Source: Artocarpus heterophyllus (Eukaryota > Streptophyta > Magnoliopsida > Rosales > Moraceae). From it: a DNA stretch of 64,000 nucleotides. This document shows positions 59,045 through 64,000 of the stretch, one piece after another. A program made the position numbers and the translations under genes. Below the pieces are notes generated by a model. It was not told the origin of the DNA. It ran no database searches and saw nothing but the letters and a program-made list of their open reading frames with translations. The stretch is from assembly GCA_025403435.1 (NCBI GenBank), contig CM046341.1, positions 24,391,725 to 24,455,724 on the forward strand, written 5' to 3'. The number at the start of each line of letters is the position of its first letter. Position 1 is the first letter of the stretch.

Positions 59045-59824
59045 ATGTCTAAAAATGTTTCCTCTTTGATACTTGACAAAAACCAATTAATTGGAGAGAA
59101 TTATAATGATTGAAAATGGAACCTAGATATCGTCCTCTTCTTTGAGAAACTAAAATTCATGCTGATAACCCCTTGTCCTCCTGAGCCTATGGGAGACTCC
59201 ATTAATGAGCTATTCCAAGCGTACGATCACTAGAAAAATGCAAACGATCAGGCCTATTGCATGTTATAGCTAGCATGAATAATGTGCTGCAAGGTCAACA
59301 TCAAGATTATGAGACTGCGAAGTAGATCTTGGATGATCTTGAAGACATGTTTGGAGGCCAGGCCCTAACAAAGCAACAAGGGGCGCTTTGGAAACTCTTA
59401 AACTATAAGCAGAGGCCGATGACATCTATAAAGGAGAACATGATGTTGGTCATGGGTTACCTCGTTGAGGCACAAACCAATGGAGCCGACATCGATGCTG
59501 AAACTCAAATGACTATGGTCTTTGAGACTTTGTCAAAGGAATTTATTCCATTTAGAGCTATATTTAATATAAGCAATAGGCGCGATATGACCTTAACAGA
59601 ATCGATGAAACAGTTGTAGGAGTTCAAACTATTGATCAGGGAGTCTCCTGTGGGTGGAGAGGCCAATTTGGCAACTGCTTCAGTTCCAATCCCAATTCAG
59701 GGAATGAAAAGAAACAACGGGCCAAGTAGGGGAAGTCTTCTATTTCTGCAAACACCGAGAGCAAGAAGAAGAAGAAGAAGAACCCAAAGAAGTTTAAGTG
59801 CTTGTTCTACAGGAAGGTCAAGCA
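59045..59824 (+). pseudogene. Element C gag, stopped and truncated by element D
   Basis: Starts at the family's 'MSKN' ATG (59045). The homologous frame is broken by TGG-to-TGA near 59112, TAG codons near 59233, 59267 and 59324, and TAG at 59617-59619. The longest open part, 59329-59619, carries 'DDLEDMFGGQALTKQQGAL' and 'AETQMTMVFETLSKEF'. The basic run is reached near 59770, but the zinc knuckle is cut off within its first half, where the LTR of element D begins. Protease and pol of C are absent from the window. Confidence 0.88.
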
Positions 59825-62800
59825 TGTCACGCCCCCTTATGGACGTCACAATAATCGTTACTTTCATCCTTGTTATCATTATTTTTAAGATAAACAATTT
59901 AAATTTAAACACAATTTGATAAACATATCACAGGATCCATGCATAATTTTTTTTTTTTTAAAACAACTTACCAAATTTGCTTCTCTCATCTCGATTAGCC
60001 TAACAAAACGCCTATAGTATTCGGCTAATCGATCACCTGTAGAAATGGTTAGTTTACAATACAATCATTTACTAAATTATAGACACACAAAACTTCAAAC
60101 AATGTTCAAGTCTCTAGAGAAAAATACTTATATATCCAAATATTTTAAAAATATCAAAATAAAAAAACATGGCGCAGTCCTCAAGAAACCACAATTAAAG
60201 AAATATTAAACAATCTCAAAAGTCTATAAGAAAATAAATTAAGTTTTGAATCAACATCAGTGCGGAAAATAAAATAAAATCAATAACAAAATCATCGTTG
60301 AAGTAATTAATTTTTTTTTGGCGTGATTCTGTTTCCAATTCAACACTCCTAGTGCGCACGCACGCCTCCGTCCTCCACCTATTCCATATGCCTTTTATAT
60401 TTACCTGCAACATGATATAAAAACTAAGTAAGCATAAGCTTAGTAAGTACACTTTCCTATCTCACAACATAAAACATTTTATGAACATCTTTATGAAACA
60501 TCATAATCATAATCATCATTAACATAATAATGCGCTTGGCATGGTTTCATATAGAACATATCTTTCATTACTATTACCCATATTGAAACTTTATTCATTT
60601 TATCTTTGAGGGCCCAAGCGTTGTACTGTAAATATCATCATCGTAGGCGCGCCGTCATGATAGGAGAGGAGTAGCTAATCCCAAACCAACATGACAAGTC
60701 CAACCTTTGGGACATCATAAACATAAACATAAACATAGAGTGTACAACACTTAATTAAGTGGTACATATATATAGATATACTTTTAACATACCTCATCAT
60801 TTAAACATTCGTTAAACTTTCTTGTTGCAACAGGAGTTTTCATGAGAAAACAACATGTAAAAAAACAAACTTAAAAATTATAATAAAACATGTTCTAAAA
60901 CTTTTTCGTAAACTTTTATCATGTTGCAGGTGAGAATGTACTTATTTGACTTGCTTACTTAAACCTCATCTTAGATGACGTCGCTGTAGTCTCAATGTGC
61001 TCACTTCTTAGTGTGTTCATGTCATACATCCATATACAAATAAAAATAAATTTCATTCTTATGAAATCATCCAAAACCATATGACATTATTCATACTTCC
61101 ATCTCAAGAATGACAAACACACACATACAATTTACTAACTTATAAATATTCATGCAAAAACTGCAATACTAATACATGCCTGACCCTTATGTATTCATAA
61201 TTCAATAACTCACAATTCACACACAATTAAAGCATGAGACTCTAGAGGGACAAAGCTAACATATAAAAATAATATCATGATTTTTTGTTGGTCATAAAAA
61301 TTCCATTTGGAAACCAAAACAAGTCACATACTTCATAGCATAAAATCTGCCAGCAATAGCTGGACAGTGAACAATCCTATCTAACATTCATATTATAAAA
61401 TATCTATTGCATAAAATAATTCCAAAAAAATCCTGCATGTAATAGACACCTAAAACTATAACATATCTGAAAATTACTTTCAAATAAATTTTCAACAATT
61501 CAAAACATGCATTAGAATTCAAAGACAAAATAAACCTTAAACACAGTAGGGCAGTGAGCTACACATGTTCATCATAATCAAATAATTAAAATAAAATTTC
61601 TTTGACCCTAAACTTTTTATGACAACCTATAAACATCTCATACTATCATTGAACATCACCTTGTCATGCAATAACATCAAGAAATACAAAATCATAATTT
61701 ATGAATTTAGGGCATAATTCCCAATAGTTGGCAGACTGACCTTTATTCACTTAAAAATTCATAATAATTTCATCTTAACACCAAATTAGTTAAAACTAGT
61801 GGGATTAGAAACTAGACTCAGAAACAAAGAATTTGATATATTATATGCATATTGTCACAATAATTTACATAAAGAAAATTCCTCAAAATTCAGTCTAAAT
61901 TTTGGGTCCGTGTAGCTTTTAGGGTCAATTTTGAAAAATCATAACTATTTAAAGAAAACTCCGATTCAAGCGACTCAAAAGCCAAAAGAAAGCTCAAGAT
62001 GTCTAATATTTGAAAAAATATAAGAAAAATATAAACAGAGAAATACAGAATCAAAAATTATTGAAACACTATGGCTGTTAGGTGTTTGTATGAAAAGTAG
62101 GCTTAAGGCATAAAAAATTTCAATACCAATTCATAGCCCAATAAAACCTCAATTAAATTGTAAACACATAATTAACATAATACTAATTGATAATAAAATA
62201 TACCCATAAAGATCTACGTAACAAAATATGAAAATATATGATATCTCCAATCCAGGGTTTGATGAGAAGTTAATCAAAACAACCAAATCATCAACTCTTT
62301 TCAATCACCAATTGACATAAAATACATAAAATAAAAGAATCCATGTGATGATAGTAATAATTCAAAGACTAACACAATACACCAAAACATCAAACAAATA
62401 TGTTAAATAATTAATACACTTACCGAGATGAATGAAATTAGGAAGATTAGAAATCTTGATGAAGCCAAAGAAAACCAAGCATGAAACCAATCAATGAGGA
62501 AGGAATAAAGTGTGAGTCTAAGGTTACTAACAAGAGGTCTTTATATAGATTTTATGTGGAGACTAAAACCCTAATCCTACTCGAATTCAGTTTCCTTTGT
62601 TTTTCTTTTCTTTTCTCACGGCTACTACCATTTCTTTCTTCTTTTCTTTACACAACAATTGCCGTTTGTTCATATCACAATATATATATATATATAATAT
62701 AATATACATATATAATATAAATAATAATATTAACATACGGTTATATATATATATTATAATATTACATAATATAATAATGTAATATAATATAATTATAATA

Positions 62801-63197
62801 CAAAATTATTTATATACAACAATAATATTTACTTTATGACCCAAAATATTATTACACATGTAATTATCATGACATCATTAATATAATAAAAATAAAAAAA
62901 ATATGCAACAACATTCATGTCATCATTAAGAATTTAACTTTAAGGCATACATAACTCTAGAACATTATAATAATTATAAATTTAGGGCAAGTTGAGAACT
63001 CTTTTTAAAAAAAAAAAAAAAACTTTAAACTTATCATTATTTTTGACATGAACATCCTAAGCACATCAATTTCACGTGACCGTCACCTGTCATCAAACAT
63101 AAAATAAAATGGTTAGTAACATTATATCATAAAGAAAATGCTTAATGTCATTAGATATCAATCATTAACCGTTACATGAAAAATGGCGGATGTTACA
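59825..63197 (-). repeat. 3' LTR of element D, a Ty3/gypsy chromovirus-like element (3,373 bp)
   Basis: On the minus strand it begins TGTAACATCCGCC at 63197, right after gypsy pol, and ends GGGGGCGTGACA at 59825. These starts and ends are typical of long-LTR Del/Tekay-type elements. A TATATAAA box lies at 62540-62547 (minus strand). An AT microsatellite (62680-62760) and several A-rich runs lie inside. No nested element was recognised, so the length seems genuine, though only one LTR is visible. AAGCA (59820-59824) is the candidate left target duplication. Confidence 0.75.
62540..62547 (-). promoter_or_regulatory. TATA box of element D LTR
   Basis: Minus-strand TATATAAA followed by GACCTC, about 650 bases into the LTR. 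It is the only strong promoter-like box found in this LTR. Confidence 0.5.
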
Positions 63198-63233
63198 ATT
63201 CCCGCCATGTTATGAGAGTTTCATCCTCGAAAC

Positions 63234-64000
63234 TCAAATTAGTTGCAGATACTTGGCTCTCATTTCATCTTCACGTTCCCATGTAGCTTCTTCAACATGG
63301 TGATTTTGCTATAAAACCTTAACCAAAGGAATCTCTTTATTCCTTATGATATTAGCCTTTGGATCTAAAATCCCAACTATCTTTTCTTTATAACTGAGTT
63401 CTTTCATATTTCAATCATCTATGGCTTTATCATATGCGTAGGGTCTGAGGCATACTTTTTTAACATCGAAACTTAAAATGCATCGTGAGTGGATGACATC
63501 TTTGATAGTAAATTCCATTGATAAATTACCTTGCCTATCCGCTTCATAATTTCACAAAATCCGATAACCTCAGTTAGCTTGCCATTTTTTTTTATTCTTA
63601 TATCTTCCTTCATTGGTGCAACTTTTAAGAATACAACATTGCCTACTACGAATTCTAAGGGTTTTCTTCTTTCATTAGCACAACACTTCTAATGGCTTTG
63701 AACGGTCTCTGTTCTCTTTTGTATCAACTTTATCATCTCAAAAGTCTCATTAACAAAATTAGTCTTTTCATTATCGTCACTATCCATCATTTTCTTTTCA
63801 CCAACTTTGTCCCAACATAAAGGCAATCTACATTTCTGTCCATATAAAGCCTCATAAGGTGTCATTCCTATCATCACCTGATAGCCGTTGTTATAAGTGA
63901 ATTTTGCTAATGGAAACATTTTACACTATCTAGTCTTGTAACTAAGGGTACAAGCATGAAGCATATCCTCTAAACTCAAATTCATCTTCTCCGTTTGGCC
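63234..64000 (-). pseudogene. Element D pol C-terminus: integrase and chromodomain-like tail (partial)
   Basis: The minus-strand frame 63919-63689 reads 'FTYNNGYQVMIGMTPYEALY' and 'CRLPLCWDKVGE', the integrase stretch after the catalytic core of plant Ty3/gypsy elements. Beyond it, text with stops gives 'VGNVVFLKVAPMK', 'NGKLTEVIGFCEI' (GPY/F-like region) and finally 'EIPLVKVL' plus 'HHVEEATWERE', the core of a chromodomain. The terminal stop lies at 63234-63236. Several stops in between show decay. The N-terminal part continues past the right edge. The chromodomain supports a chromovirus of the Tekay/Del kind. Confidence 0.85.

Larger units (their letters stand above)
37089..59824 (+). mobile_element. 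Element C: outermost Ty1/copia of the nest, 5' part only
   Basis: Consists of a 5' LTR split by element A, a leader with a 347-bp tandem duplication, and most of gag. Everything after the gag basic region is displaced by element D and lies outside the window or is lost. Excluding A and one target duplication, about 4.8 kb remains. Confidence 0.9.

Noticed and set aside
62481..62782. Two overlapping frames of 73 and 61 codons
   Set aside because: They lie inside the element D LTR and run into a TA-rich microsatellite.
1..64000. tRNA or rRNA genes
   Set aside because: No cloverleaf with A- and B-box text and no rRNA-like block was seen by eye; the TGGTATCAGAGC hits are retrotransposon primer-binding sites.

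Overview
The window is nuclear DNA of a flowering plant, most likely a eudicot. It is AT-rich, its one clear gene has short GT-AG introns, and most of the rest is plant-type LTR retrotransposons and small inverted-repeat DNA elements. No CRISPR array, tRNA gene, rRNA gene or prokaryotic operon is visible.

Layout. 0.8-2.5 kb: end of a decayed Ty1/copia element on the plus strand. 2.6-3.2 kb: an unexplained GC-rich island. About 5.4-9.7 kb: a decayed Ty1/copia element on the minus strand, its 3' LTR to the left and its 5' end missing. 10.8-11.3 kb: a fold-back element. 12.5-20.2 kb: the only convincing functional host gene, a nine-coding-exon WD40-repeat protein of 440 residues; one intron holds a 963-bp Mutator-like element with a perfect 10-bp target duplication. 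23.0-30.6 kb: a non-autonomous retrotransposon with LTRs over 2 kb and an internal region that encodes no pol. 30.9-37.0 kb: an 0.8-kb inverted-repeat element, LTR remnants, a DUF4283/zinc-knuckle pseudogene and three small MITE-like repeats.

37.1-59.8 kb is the highlight: three members of one Ty1/copia family, called here C, A and B, inserted one inside another in alternating orientation. C (+) has A (-) in its 5' LTR (target duplication TATTC), and A has B (+) in its 5' leader (target duplication ATATT). C is then broken in its gag zinc knuckle by D, a minus-strand Ty3/gypsy chromovirus-like element with a 3.37-kb LTR, whose pol runs off the right edge at 64,000.

The family itself has unusual features: 2.0-kb LTRs, a 1.6-kb untranslated leader, and arrays of a degenerate 12-bp palindrome (TCGGC-NN-GCCGA) in both the LTR and the leader of all three copies. 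Several recombination scars are visible: a duplicated primer-binding site in C, an in-frame duplication of the zinc-knuckle/protease segment in B, and a 1.3-kb deletion in one LTR of A. All copies carry stops or frameshifts, several of them CAG-to-TAG changes of the kind left by CHG cytosine methylation. None looks able to move on its own.
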